Source: Burkholderia sp.
Lineage (GTDB): Bacteria > Pseudomonadota > Gammaproteobacteria > Burkholderiales > Burkholderiaceae
Assembly: GCA_031253835.1 (NCBI GenBank)
Contig: JAIRVP010000013.1
Coordinates: 23,564 to 87,563, forward strand
DNA length: 64,000 bases
Direction of reading: 5' to 3'
Below, piece after piece: positions 8,383 through 16,606 of this stretch. The stretch's first letter is position 1. Each line of letters starts with the position of its first letter. The position numbers and the translations under genes are program-made. The notes beneath the pieces are model-generated. The model did no database searches. It saw only the letters and a list, made by a program, of their open reading frames with translations, and was not told the origin of the DNA.

Positions 8383-9252
8383 GTGCCCCGCTTCATTGCC
8401 CCGACCTTGGCCCGACGTTGCGCGACTGCCGCCGCAATCGCGGCCGTTGCCTGTGCAGCGCTCGGCGGCACGGCATCGGCCGATCCGCTGCGGACGGCCT
8501 CCGACATCGCCGGCGCATCGCTGGTGCCGCTCGGCGTGCTGCCGCATTCGCCCGAAAACGGGTCGCTCGATCCGTTTTGCACGCAATATCGCGCGAAGAC
8601 GACCACCGCAGCCGGCCGCGAAGTCGCGAAGCGCGACTGGATCGTCACGTCTGAAGCGCCGCTCGGGCGCTACACGGTCGTCACGTTCTCGAGCGGCTTC
8701 AGTGCCGGTACGAGTGCGATCTGTTTCGCGCGCAACGGCAACATCGGCGTGTTCGACGGCACGACGCTCGTCGCGCTCGGCTATACCGCGCGCAAGGCCG
8801 GCTGGCAGCTCGGCTCGGCCGATCGGCTGGAAAGCGGCGCGCTGCTGATCTGGGGCGGCGACGGCCCGGCGCCGCCCGTCGGCGAGTTGCATGAGGAAAA
8901 CGGCAGCCTGCGGCTGACGCGCGTCGCGGCCGACAGCTCGCACTGCAACGGCCGCGCGGTCGTGCCGAACGTCTACGGCAAGCCGCTCGACGCGGCACGC
9001 AAGATCCTGATCGCGCATGGCTGGCAACCGCTGCGGCCGCGTGAGAAACCGGACGCGACGGATGGTGCGGCAACGCTCGCGAAGCACGGCATCATCGAAG
9101 CCGAAGCATGTTCGGGCACCGGCATGGGGTATTGCGCGCTGCGCTACCGGAATGCGGCCGCCGTGCTCGGCGTGACGACGGTCGGCGGCGAGCCGGACAA
9201 GCCTTCGGCGAACACCGTGATCGACTATCAGGTCGCATGTCGCAAGCCGTGA
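8383..9252 (+). CDS. Secreted protein with PASTA-like segment
   Basis: The 289-residue protein starts at a GTG with GGAG about 12 bases upstream. Residues 1-33 form a signal peptide (AIAAVACAALGGTASA). The mature protein has a first domain of about 150 residues that I do not recognise, with scattered cysteines in FCTQY and AICFA. A region near residues 190-225 (VPNVYGKPLDAARKILIAHG) resembles a PASTA fold, known for binding peptidoglycan or beta-lactams. Cysteines in SSHCNG, EACSGTGMGYC and VACRKP suggest disulfides in the periplasm. The function is unknown. Confidence 0.75.
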   Translation: MPRFIAPTLARRCATAAAIAAVACAALGGTASADPLRTASDIAGASLVPLGVLPHSPENGSLDPFCTQYRAKTTTAAGREVAKRDWIVTSEAPLGRYTVVTFSSGFSAGTSAICFARNGNIGVFDGTTLVALGYTARKAGWQLGSADRLESGALLIWGGDGPAPPVGELHEENGSLRLTRVAADSSHCNGRAVVPNVYGKPLDAARKILIAHGWQPLRPREKPDATDGAATLAKHGIIEAEACSGTGMGYCALRYRNAAAVLGVTTVGGEPDKPSANTVIDYQVACRKP

Positions 9253-9350
9253 GCGGTGCGCTGGCCATCGTCCGTTCGTTCGATTGACCGGCCTCGCACG
9301 CCCTCCTAAACTGACCTCCCTTCTACGTCGCACCGACAAAAGGGACTGCC

Positions 9351-9983
9351 ATGATCGACCTCTCCACGCTCGCGCTGTTCTCCGGCGCGTGTCTCGCGCT
9401 GACGGCCACGCCCGGCCCCGACATGCTGCTGATCGCGTCCCGCAGCGTGAGCCAGGGCCGGCGCGCCGGCTTCGCGACGCTCGCGGGCATTCAGGCCGGC
9501 ACCTACTGCCACGCGCTCGCGGCCGCGCTCGGGCTGTCGCAGCTCTTTGTCGCGGTGCCGCTCGCGTATGACGCCGTGCGCTTCGCGGGCGCCGCGTATC
9601 TGCTGTATCTCGCGTGGAAGACGTTCCGTTCGGATGCGACCGCGCTGTCGCCCGTCGCGTCGCAGCGTCGCCGCTCGACCGCGGCGATCTTCCGCCAGGG
9701 GCTGACGACGAACCTGCTGAATCCGAAGATGGCGCTGTTCGTGCTCGCGCTGTTCCCGCAGTTCGTGCGGCCCGAGCACGGTTCGATCGCCGTGCAGATT
9801 CTCGTGCTCGCGACGGTGCTGAACCTGATCGGAATCGTCGTGAACGGCGCGGTGATTCTCTCCGCGAGCCGGCTGAGCCAGCGGATCGGCGCACGCCGCC
9901 GGCCGTCGAAGCTGCCGCAGTATCTGCTCGGGTCAGTGTTCGTGGGGTTGGCGGCACGGCTCGCGGTGGCGGGACGGAACTGA
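9351..9983 (+). CDS. LysE/RhtB family amino acid exporter
   Basis: The 210-residue membrane protein has the length and six-helix pattern of LysE/RhtB translocators. The signature TPGPDMLLIASRSVSQGRRAG covers the end of helix 1 and the following loop, and GLTTNLLNPKMALFVLALFPQF is the typical central motif. Such proteins export amino acids or derivatives such as homoserine and threonine using the proton gradient. The substrate cannot be read from the sequence. The start ATG at 9351 is preceded by AAAGGGA. It stands alone, with no adjacent LysG/LysR-type regulator. Confidence 0.9.
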   Translation: MIDLSTLALFSGACLALTATPGPDMLLIASRSVSQGRRAGFATLAGIQAGTYCHALAAALGLSQLFVAVPLAYDAVRFAGAAYLLYLAWKTFRSDATALSPVASQRRRSTAAIFRQGLTTNLLNPKMALFVLALFPQFVRPEHGSIAVQILVLATVLNLIGIVVNGAVILSASRLSQRIGARRRPSKLPQYLLGSVFVGLAARLAVAGRN

Positions 9984-10203
9984 CACCATCGCTCTTCCGT
10001 GGTGGCCTGGCCCACCCGGGCACCCGATCGCGCTACTTGCCAGACCCGAATGTCCTGAGAGCAGTCGGGTTCGCACATCATTACCGGTATCTCCGACCGA
10101 AGTAACAAGGTCTCGAACACCCCCTCACGTCTGACCAACCGCCTGTGCCCGCATTTGCGGTCGGTCATCGTTCTTGTGTATATATAACATATTTGTTACT
10201 GTA

Positions 10204-10273
10204 ATGACTCATGCTTATGAGATCCGGTTCTTCGATGAGCGCGCGTCGTCGATTAAAGGAGGTTCGAGATGGC
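10204..10273 (+). pseudogene. Possible relic of a RelE/HigB-type toxin gene
   Basis: Directly upstream of the XRE antitoxin gene an ATG at 10204 opens MTHAYEIRFFDERASS, which looks like the N-terminus of a RelE/HigB-type toxin. In another frame, from 10235, the codons give MSARRRLKEVRDGNV and a stop overlapping the antitoxin start, like a toxin C-terminus. The likely reading is a toxin gene reduced to its two ends by internal deletion. The match is short, so the call is tentative. Confidence 0.3.
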
Positions 10274-10556
10274 AACGTATAAGGAACTGCGCGAACGTGC
10301 ATTGGCCGACCCCAACGTGCGCGCCGAATACGAGCGGCTGAATCGCGAAGAATTCGCGTTGCTCGACGCGATGCTGGCTGCGCGGCGAGAGGCTGGCTTG
10401 TCGCAAGCCGATGTGGCAGAACGTATGGGCACGAAAGCGCCAGCCATTACTCGACTCGAGCGAGCGCTCGCAACAGGCCAGCATTCCCCGTCCATCGATA
10501 CGCTGCGCAAGTATGCGGCGGCTTGCGGCAAGAAGCTCGTGATCTCGTTTGCCTGA
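10269..10556 (+). CDS. XRE-family antitoxin-like regulator (HigA type)
   Basis: The 95-residue protein has an N-terminal helical segment and an HTH_3/XRE domain at about residues 35-90, with AARREAGLSQADVAERMGTK followed by AITRLERAL. It ends KLVISFA, typical of HigA-like antitoxins. A very strong ribosome-binding site, AAAGGAGG, precedes the ATG. Antitoxins of this class neutralise a RelE/HigB-type mRNA interferase encoded just upstream and repress their own promoter. Here no intact toxin is present on either side, only a possible relic. The region upstream (10170-10205) is unusually AT-rich (TATATATAACATATTTG) and is the probable autoregulated promoter. Confidence 0.85.
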   Translation: MATYKELRERALADPNVRAEYERLNREEFALLDAMLAARREAGLSQADVAERMGTKAPAITRLERALATGQHSPSIDTLRKYAAACGKKLVISFA

Positions 10557-10830
10557 ATCACGCGGCCACCAAGCGATCGACTTCCCCTTCCCTTTAACGC
10601 CCCGCGTCGCGTCAGCAAATGTGCGGCCGACTCCGGATCGCGCCGCGCGTCAATCGGCCTCGCGCTCGCGCGTATCCACCACCACACGCAACGTGCCGCT
10701 ACCGAGCAAGCTCGCCGGTGTCACCGTCGGCGCCACGGCATCCGGCCGCAATACCCGGTCTTCCGGAAGCCGAGCGGATGCTCGGGATTCCGGCGCAGCC
10801 GCGTGCCGAAGGTCTCGACGTCGCCGAGCT

Positions 10831-11400
10831 TCAACGCGTCGCGCCCAGCGCCACGCGCAGCCGCTCCATCAACTGCGTGTAATGCCGCAGCACGTCGTCC
10901 TTCGACACGACGTTCGCGGTCGCGAAGCGGTCGGCCCACACCGGCTTCCACTCATACGAACCGTGCACGCTGCGATCGCCGTCGGGCGCCTGGATCAGCG
11001 AGCGGATCCGCGCGTCGCGGCCCGGGCCCGTATGCACGTCGAACAGCGCGTGGATATACGTGTGATACGCGTCGTACACGTCGTCGTCGAACAGGTAGCG
11101 GTAGATGTGGAACGTGCGGTCGAGGTCGCGCTTCGCACGGATCACGTCGTCCGGCGAGATGTCCTTCCAGTAGCCGATCCACGTGTAGAAGCACAGCAGC
11201 GCATTGAGCTGCGGCGCAACCGCGTCGTACAGCGCGAGCCGCTTCTCGATCAGCCGCTGGTTGGTCCACTGCACGAGTTCGAGCCGCTTCAGCCGGCGCG
11301 CGACGAGCCAGCCGAGACACGCGACCGACAACGGCGTCAGCACGCCGAGCACGAGCTTGACGATTTCCAGCGAATTCCACGGGGTGTTGAATGGCTGCAT
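10831..11400 (-). CDS. Membrane-anchored protein of unknown function
   Basis: The 189-residue frame from the ATG at 11398-11400 starts MQPFNTPWNSLEIVKLVLGV and has one transmembrane helix at about residues 11-31, followed by a basic segment (ARRLKRLE). The rest is a soluble helical domain rich in aromatic residues (FYTWIGYWKDISPDDVI, RTFHIYRYLFDDDVYDAYH). A longer start at 11502 is possible, but its extra 34 residues look non-native. I do not recognise the family; similar single-helix cytoplasmic proteins are listed as hypothetical. It lies between the XRE gene (convergent) and the Lrp regulator, with no clear operon partner. Confidence 0.65.
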   Translation of the reverse strand: MQPFNTPWNSLEIVKLVLGVLTPLSVACLGWLVARRLKRLELVQWTNQRLIEKRLALYDAVAPQLNALLCFYTWIGYWKDISPDDVIRAKRDLDRTFHIYRYLFDDDVYDAYHTYIHALFDVHTGPGRDARIRSLIQAPDGDRSVHGSYEWKPVWADRFATANVVSKDDVLRHYTQLMERLRVALGATR

Positions 11401-11620
11401 GAATGGCCCGACAAGAAGAAACGCATGCGCTTCAACGCATGGCCCGGCGCGCCGCGCCGCGTGCCCGGTCGCGTCGACATTGACCGTTAGTTGCTTGTGC
11501 ATCGAACGTCGCGTGATCGCACCGGCAACACGTGCGGTACGACTGACCCCGTCAGTTTATCCGGCGATTGTCACCGCGCGATGACCATTCGTCGACGCGT
11601 CGCCGCGCACCCGCATCGCG

Positions 11621-12079
11621 CTACGTCGGCAGCGCCGACGTGAGCTTGACCTTCTGCATCGGGATGTCGGTCTTCACGCTGAGCACGCCCGGAATGCGCG
11701 TGAGGGTTTCCATCTGGAAGCGCCGGTAGTCGTCGATGTCGGCCGCGACGACGCGCAGCAGGAAATCGCAATCGCCGGCCATCAGGTGGCATTCGACGAC
11801 TTCCGGCATCTGCTGGACGGCCTCCGAGAAACGGTTCACCGATTCCGCGTCCTGCCCCTTCAGCCACACGCGCGTGAAGATCGTCAGCCCCTTGCCGACC
11901 TTCGCGGGATTCAGCACGGCCACGTATTTCTCGATCACGCCGGCTTCCTCGAGGAGCCGCACGCGCCGCAGGCATGGCGACGGCGACAGCCCGACCTCGT
12001 GCGCGAGCTCCACGTTCTGCATCCGGCCGTCGCGCTGCAGCGCGCTCAGGATCCGGCGATCGATAGCGTCAAGTTTCAT
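11621..12079 (-). CDS. Lrp/AsnC family transcriptional regulator
   Basis: The 152-residue protein has an N-terminal AsnC-type HTH (residues 1-60: MKLDAIDRRILSALQRDGRM, then LSPSPCLRRVRLLEEAGVI) and a C-terminal RAM ligand-binding domain (VVECHLMAGDCDFLLRV). The start at 12079 matches the normal family N-terminus; an upstream ATG adds ten residues. It is transcribed divergently from azlCD, so its likely role is sensing a branched-chain or related amino acid and controlling export. The 125-bp divergent region contains A-rich tracts (CCAAAAAATTCG, GTCAAAAAAGC) typical of DNA bent by Lrp proteins, but no site can be fixed. Confidence 0.92.
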   Translation of the reverse strand: MKLDAIDRRILSALQRDGRMQNVELAHEVGLSPSPCLRRVRLLEEAGVIEKYVAVLNPAKVGKGLTIFTRVWLKGQDAESVNRFSEAVQQMPEVVECHLMAGDCDFLLRVVAADIDDYRRFQMETLTRIPGVLSVKTDIPMQKVKLTSALPT

Positions 12080-12183
12080 TTGGCATCCGATTCCAAAAAA
12101 TTCGCGCATTACGCGTTCAATGCCAAATTCTGAGAAAAATCTGGCGACAACGCAACCCGATTCGAGTCAAAAAAGCAGACAAT

Positions 12184-12201
12184 TCCTCCCCCGAAGGAGG
12201 A
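12184..12201 (+). promoter_or_regulatory. Hairpin covering the azlC ribosome-binding site
   Basis: TCCTCC (12184-12189) and GGAGGA (12196-12201) pair perfectly around a six-base CCCGAA loop. The right arm is the Shine-Dalgarno sequence of azlC (ATG at 12205). The hairpin could lower translation unless opened. That pairing is possible is seen in sequence; that it regulates is inference. Confidence 0.5.
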
Positions 12202-12204
12202 GTA

Positions 12205-12939
12205 ATGAGCAGTAGCGTTTCAACGTCGTCCGGGCTTCGCGACAAGCCCGCCTATGTCGCCGAGATGGGTCGCGGGTTGCGCGCGGCGCTGCCCGTCATG
12301 CTGGGTTTCGTGCCGTTCGCGCTCGTGCTGGGCGCGCAGGCCGCGCAAAAAGGGCTGAGCCTGTTCGAGGTGCCGATGATGACGGGCCTGAACTTCGGCG
12401 GCGGCTCGGAATTCGCGGCGATCCATCTGTGGACGTCGCCGCCGCACATCGCGCTGATCGTCGCGATGTCGTTCCTCGTGAATTCGCGCCACATCCTGAT
12501 GGGCGCCGCGTTCGAGCCGTATATCCGGCGCCTGCCGCGCCGCCGCGCGTTCGTCGCGCTGTTCTTCATGTGCGACGAGAGCTGGGCGATGTCGCTCGCC
12601 GACGCAAGGGCGCGCTCGGCCACGCACATCAGCGTGCCCTATTACGCGGGCATCTGCATCGGGCTGTACCTGACGTGGATCTCGATGACGACGCTCGGCG
12701 CGGCGGTCGGCCCGACGATCGGCAACGTCGAGCAGTACGGCTTCGACATGGCGTTCACGGCCGTGTTTCTGGTGCTGCTGCGCGGGATGTGGAAAGGGAT
12801 GCGCGCGAGCCGCCCGTGGTTCGTGAGCCTCGTCGTCGCGGCGGCCACGCACCTCGCCTTGCCTGGCGCATGGTACGTCGCGGCCGGTGCGTGCGCGGGG
12901 CTGATCGCCGCGCTGCTGTGGGAGCCGCGCGATGCCTGA
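12205..12939 (+). CDS. azlC: AzlC family branched-chain amino acid exporter, large subunit
   Basis: The 244-residue polytopic membrane protein has the AzlC signature early on: ALPVMLGFVPFALVLGAQAA, then MMTGLNFGGGSEFAAIHLW and SFLVNSRHILMGAAF. About seven hydrophobic segments are visible. AzlC with AzlD forms a two-component exporter of branched-chain amino acids (BrnFE/YgaZH-like). The stop overlaps the azlD start by eight bases, so the two are translationally coupled. An Lrp/AsnC regulator is divergently encoded 125 bp away and is the likely activator. The ribosome-binding site is very strong but can be sequestered in a hairpin. Confidence 0.93.
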   Translation: MSSSVSTSSGLRDKPAYVAEMGRGLRAALPVMLGFVPFALVLGAQAAQKGLSLFEVPMMTGLNFGGGSEFAAIHLWTSPPHIALIVAMSFLVNSRHILMGAAFEPYIRRLPRRRAFVALFFMCDESWAMSLADARARSATHISVPYYAGICIGLYLTWISMTTLGAAVGPTIGNVEQYGFDMAFTAVFLVLLRGMWKGMRASRPWFVSLVVAAATHLALPGAWYVAAGACAGLIAALLWEPRDA

Positions 12940-13240
12940 GCTTCCGGATTTCAGCACCGTCGCGACGATCGTGCTGATGGCGTCGACGACGTATCTGTCG
13001 CGCATCCTCGGCTACGTGCTGCTGCGCAACCGTACGCTGAGCCCGCGGATGGCATCGGTGATGGAGAACGTGCCCGGCTGCGTGCTGATCTCGGTGATCG
13101 CGCCGGCCTTCGTGTCGACGCGCCCCGCCGACCTGCTCGCACTCGCGATCACGCTCGTCGCGGCGACGCGCCTGTCGATCCTGCCGACCGTCATCGTCGG
13201 CGTCGTGTCGGCCGGCCTGCTGCGCTACCTGCTCGGCTAA
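12932..13240 (+). CDS. azlD: AzlD family branched-chain amino acid exporter, small subunit
   Basis: The 102-residue membrane protein starts inside the azlC stop region (8-bp overlap). It contains the family pattern ATIVLMASTTYLSRILGYVLL, then VMENVPGCVLISVIAPAF and LVAATRLSILPTVIVGV, consistent with three to four membrane helices. It pairs with AzlC to export branched-chain amino acids across the inner membrane. A Rho-independent terminator lies 41 bp after the stop, closing a two-gene operon. Confidence 0.93.
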   Translation: MPELPDFSTVATIVLMASTTYLSRILGYVLLRNRTLSPRMASVMENVPGCVLISVIAPAFVSTRPADLLALAITLVAATRLSILPTVIVGVVSAGLLRYLLG

Positions 13241-13280
13241 GCGGTTTCGACCCGCCGCATCGGCGGCACATCCCACGACG

Positions 13281-13305
13281 AACGGGCGCGCGATGCGCCC
13301 GTTTT
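13281..13305 (+). terminator. Rho-independent terminator of azlCD
   Basis: AACGGGCGC (13281-13289) and GCGCCCGTT (13295-13303) form a perfect 9-bp stem with a 5-nt loop, and the 3' arm runs into a short T-tract ending at 13305. It lies just after azlD in the right orientation. Confidence 0.8.
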
Positions 13306-13441
13306 CACGTCCGCGCCGGCCTGCCATGAGCGCGTGACACGACGCGCGTCACGCCGCAGTGCTAGCCTTGTGGTTTGCGCCACGCAGGCAGCGGCGCTGC
13401 ACGCCCCCCTCTCATTGCCCATCTCCGCGAGGATCGTCCCG

Positions 13442-14221
13442 ATGCAAGAAACCCGCCCGCTGTTCGACCGTGTCCTGCTCACCAACGACGACGGATTCGA
13501 CGCCCCCGGCCTGGAAGTACTCGAACAGGTCGCCACGCAACTGGCACGCGAAGTGTGGATCGTCGCGCCGGCGGAAGACCAGAGCGGCACGTCGCATTCG
13601 CTGAGCCTGCACGAACCGCTGCGCGTGCATCGCAAGGGCGAGCGCCGCTTCGCGGTGCGCGGCACGCCCGGCGATTGCGTCGCGATCGCGGTCAGCCACC
13701 TGATGAAGGATGCGCGGCCCGACGTCGTGCTGTCCGGCGTGAATCGCGGCGGGAACCTCGGCACCGAAACGGTGTTTTCCGGCACGGTCGGCGCCGCGAT
13801 GACGAGCATGCTGGTCGGCGTGCCGGCGATCGCGCTGAGCCAGGCCTTCACCGATCGCAACGCGGTGCCGTGGGGCACCGCGCTCGCGCATGCGCCGGAC
13901 GTCATCCGCCGGCTCGTCGCCGCCGGCTGGGACAGCGATGCGTGCCTCAACGTGAATTTCCCGCCGCGGCCGGCCGGCGACGTGCGCGGGCTGAAGGTGA
14001 CAAACCAGGGTGCCGGCACGCTGCAGGGCGTCGAGATCGTGTCGGGGCGCGATCCGCGCGAGATCGACTATCACTGGCTGAAGCTCGCGCGCGCGCCGCG
14101 CGACGACGATGCGGATTCGGAAACGGTCGCGCTCGGCGAAGGGTATATCGCCGTCACGCCGCTGAAGTTCGAGCGCACGCACGACCAGGCGCTCGCGCGG
14201 CTGCGGTCCAATCTCGGCTGA
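13442..14221 (+). CDS. surE: 5'/3'-nucleotidase SurE
   Basis: The 259-residue protein has the SurE metal-binding start LLTNDDGFDAPGL, the conserved AEDQSGTSHSLSL segment and SGVNRGGNLGTETVFSGTVGAA. SurE enzymes remove phosphate from 5' and 3' nucleotides using a divalent metal held by the two N-terminal aspartates, a serine and an asparagine, and are linked to stationary-phase survival. The start at 13442 matches the family length (about 250). The usual partners pcm and nlpD are not adjacent, so this may be a second, accessory copy in the genome; that is inference. The enzyme should be cytosolic. Confidence 0.95.
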   Translation: MQETRPLFDRVLLTNDDGFDAPGLEVLEQVATQLAREVWIVAPAEDQSGTSHSLSLHEPLRVHRKGERRFAVRGTPGDCVAIAVSHLMKDARPDVVLSGVNRGGNLGTETVFSGTVGAAMTSMLVGVPAIALSQAFTDRNAVPWGTALAHAPDVIRRLVAAGWDSDACLNVNFPPRPAGDVRGLKVTNQGAGTLQGVEIVSGRDPREIDYHWLKLARAPRDDDADSETVALGEGYIAVTPLKFERTHDQALARLRSNLG

Positions 14222-14288
14222 TCGCCCGCCCCTTCCGATGACCCCGGCGGTTGCGCACGCAACGCGTGCGCGACGCCGCATCGCCGCA

Positions 14289-15110
14289 TCACGTCAGGTT
14301 CAACCCGCCGTCGAGCATCACGATCTCCCCCGTCACGTAGTCGGACGCGACGAGCATCGCGACCGTCTGCGCGATGTCGTCCGGTGTCGCCGCGCGGCGC
14401 ATCGGCGCGCGCTCGCGCCACAGCTGCTGCGCGTCCGTCCAGTCGGCGGTCAGCGGCGTATCGACGAGCCCCGGCGCGACCGCATTGACGCGAATCGCCG
14501 GTGCGAGCGTACGCGCGAGCAGCCGCGTCGTGTGATTGAGCGCGGCCTTTGCCGCGGCATACGGAATCGACGCGCCCTTCGGCCGCACGCCCGCATGCGA
14601 ACTGACGTTCACGACGCACCCGGCCCGCCCGTGCGATGCGGCCTCGCGCAGCGCGGCCTCCGCTTCGGCGACGAGCCGGAACGGCGCGATCACGTTGATC
14701 TCGTGCATCTCGCGCCACACGTCGGGGGTCGCCGCCGCGAGGTCGTCATGCGGAATCACGCGGCTGACGCCGGCATTGTTGACGAGCACGTCGAGCCGCC
14801 CGTGCAAGGCGAGCGCGTCGCGGATCAATCGCACGCGCTCCGTATCGTCGGCGAGATCGGCCTGCACGTAAGCCCCGCCGAGTTCGCGCGCCATCGCACG
14901 CCCGGTGTCGGCCGAGCTGCGCGAATGCAGGATCACCACGTAGCCGTCCGCCGCCAGGCGACGCGCGACGGCCGCGCCGATCCCCGACGTCGAGCCGGTG
15001 ACAAGCGCAACCGGCCGGTGCACGCGCGACGCGCGCGGCTCGCCGGCGGCTTCGGTTTCGGGGGCCGTTTCGGCAATCGGGGCAGACATCGGCGGGAGCG
15101 GCGCGTCCAT
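14289..15110 (-). CDS. SDR family oxidoreductase
   Basis: The 273-residue protein has a 35-residue Pro/Ala/Glu-rich extension, then a classical short-chain dehydrogenase fold. The cofactor motif is TGSTSGIGAAVA, followed by NNAGVSRV, the serine in VNVSSHAG, the catalytic YAAAK and the C-terminal GEIVMLDGGLNL. The motif ending with LHSRSSAD after beta-2 suggests NADP(H) preference. The substrate is unknown. It begins 14 bp after the stop of an MFS transporter gene and is likely cotranscribed with it. A second ATG at 15089 could give a shorter form without the first seven residues. Confidence 0.9.
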   Translation of the reverse strand: MDAPLPPMSAPIAETAPETEAAGEPRASRVHRPVALVTGSTSGIGAAVARRLAADGYVVILHSRSSADTGRAMARELGGAYVQADLADDTERVRLIRDALALHGRLDVLVNNAGVSRVIPHDDLAAATPDVWREMHEINVIAPFRLVAEAEAALREAASHGRAGCVVNVSSHAGVRPKGASIPYAAAKAALNHTTRLLARTLAPAIRVNAVAPGLVDTPLTADWTDAQQLWRERAPMRRAATPDDIAQTVAMLVASDYVTGEIVMLDGGLNLT

Positions 15111-15124
15111 ATCGGGGAACCCTG

Positions 15125-16366
15125 TCAGTGGCGTTCCCGCATCATAAGCGCGACGACAGCCCCTGACGCAAACGTGACGGCCGCCACCACGAGGATCGCC
15201 GCCGCGAAGCCGAAGCGGTCGGCCATCAGGCCGGCCGACAGCGCGCCGATCGCGTAGCCGAGATCGCGCCAGAACCGGTACACGCTCAGCGAACGCGCGC
15301 GCCACGCCGGCTCGGACGCATCGGACACGGCCGCGATCAGGCTCGGATAGACCATCGCGGTGCCAAGGCCGAGCAGCACGCTCGCGACGAGCCACCAGCG
15401 GAACTGCCCCGTGAGCGCAGTCAGCACGAGCCCGGCCGCCTGCACCCACATCCCGGCGACGATCAGCCCCTTGCGGCCCCACCGGTCGCTCAGCGGGCCG
15501 GTGACGATCTGGCAGCTGCCCCATACGATCGGATAGACGGCCTTCAGGATGCCGATCCGCTCGATGCCGAGCCCGAGCGTCGTGAAGAACAGCGGAAAGA
15601 TGCCCCAGCTCATCCCGTCGTTGAGGTTGTTGATCATGCCGGCCTGCGATGCCGCGAACAGGTTGCGGTCGCGAAACGACGTAAGCAGGAAGACCTCGCG
15701 GAACGACAGGGCGGACGCGCCGCCCGGCTTGCCGCTTTCGAGCCGCACATGCTCGCGCGTGTCGCGCACGACGAGGATCGACAGCAACAGCCCCGCAATC
15801 GCATAGAACACGCCGAGATAGATCGGCGTCGGCCGCAGCCCGTAGCGGCTCGCGAGATAGCCGGTCGCGAACGCGGTCGCGCCCACCGCGAAATACCCGG
15901 CGAATTCGTTCAGGCCGACCGCGAGGCCGCGGCTCTTCGGCCCGACCAGATCGACCTTCATGATCACCGTCATCGACCACGCGAAGCCCTGGCTCAAGCC
16001 GAGCAGCACGTTCGCGGCGATCACCCATTCCCAGTTCGGCGCCGCGATGATCATGAACGGCACCGGCAGGCCGAGCAGCCAGCCGGCGATCAGCACGCGC
16101 TTGCGCCCCCACGTATCGGCAAGCTGGCCCGACACGAGGTTCGCGAACGCTTTCACCAACCCGAAGCTGACGATGAACGACGTGATCAGCGCGGTCGATT
16201 CGAGATGGAATTGCTCCGAACCGATCAACGGCACGACCGTGCGCTCGATCCCGACCATCCCGCCGACGAACGCGTTGACCAGCACGAGCAGCGCGAATTG
16301 CCGCCAGTTCTCGCGCAGGCCGAGTGCCACTGCGCGCGCGCCCTTCACCATCGCTACGTTCTCCAT
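15125..16366 (-). CDS. MFS transporter
   Basis: The 413-residue protein has 12 predicted membrane helices and MFS motif A variants GQLADTWGRKRVLIAG (after helix 2) and GPLSDRWGRKGLIVAG (after helix 8). It probably moves a small solute or drug by proton coupling; the substrate cannot be told. It heads a two-gene unit with the SDR oxidoreductase and is divergent from an ArsR-rhodanese regulator about 240 bp away, which may control both. The start MENVAMVKG at 16366 is the first ATG before helix 1. Confidence 0.92.
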   Translation of the reverse strand: MENVAMVKGARAVALGLRENWRQFALLVLVNAFVGGMVGIERTVVPLIGSEQFHLESTALITSFIVSFGLVKAFANLVSGQLADTWGRKRVLIAGWLLGLPVPFMIIAAPNWEWVIAANVLLGLSQGFAWSMTVIMKVDLVGPKSRGLAVGLNEFAGYFAVGATAFATGYLASRYGLRPTPIYLGVFYAIAGLLLSILVVRDTREHVRLESGKPGGASALSFREVFLLTSFRDRNLFAASQAGMINNLNDGMSWGIFPLFFTTLGLGIERIGILKAVYPIVWGSCQIVTGPLSDRWGRKGLIVAGMWVQAAGLVLTALTGQFRWWLVASVLLGLGTAMVYPSLIAAVSDASEPAWRARSLSVYRFWRDLGYAIGALSAGLMADRFGFAAAILVVAAVTFASGAVVALMMRERH

Positions 16367-16564
16367 CGCATCAGCCTCCCGTCAGGTCGCGCCCCGCGTG
16401 GGCCGCGCGCAGCTGCGCAGCGGCCGGCGGGCGGCGCGACCGGGTCGCCGACCGCGCCGGTCGCCTTGCCGCCGCAGCCGAACAGGTATGAAATGCCTCC
16501 CGTATCGGGAGGCAGGAATGGTCTGAGGATCACCGGATTTGCCCCTGTCCCGTGGATGCAGTAA

Positions 16565-16586
16565 CATTCAATCAATTTGATGAATG
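16565..16586 (+). promoter_or_regulatory. Candidate ArsR-type operator
   Basis: CATTCA (16565-16570) and TGAATG (16581-16586) form a dyad with an AT-rich centre, overlapping the likely promoter of the ArsR-rhodanese gene that starts at 16607. Adjacent ATCAAT and TGATTG repeats extend the imperfect symmetry. Such AT-rich dyads are typical of SmtB/ArsR operators. Confidence 0.55.
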
Positions 16587-16606
16587 ATTGATCGAGGAGA
16601 GGCCAC

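Noticed and set aside
10557..10830. Possible toxin gene downstream of the XRE antitoxin
   Set aside because: Frames here have no toxin-like motif, no start with a ribosome-binding site, and run into the convergent gene.
16376..16606. Small frames before the ArsR-rhodanese gene
   Set aside because: They are Arg/Pro-rich with no ribosome-binding site and overlap the divergent promoter region.
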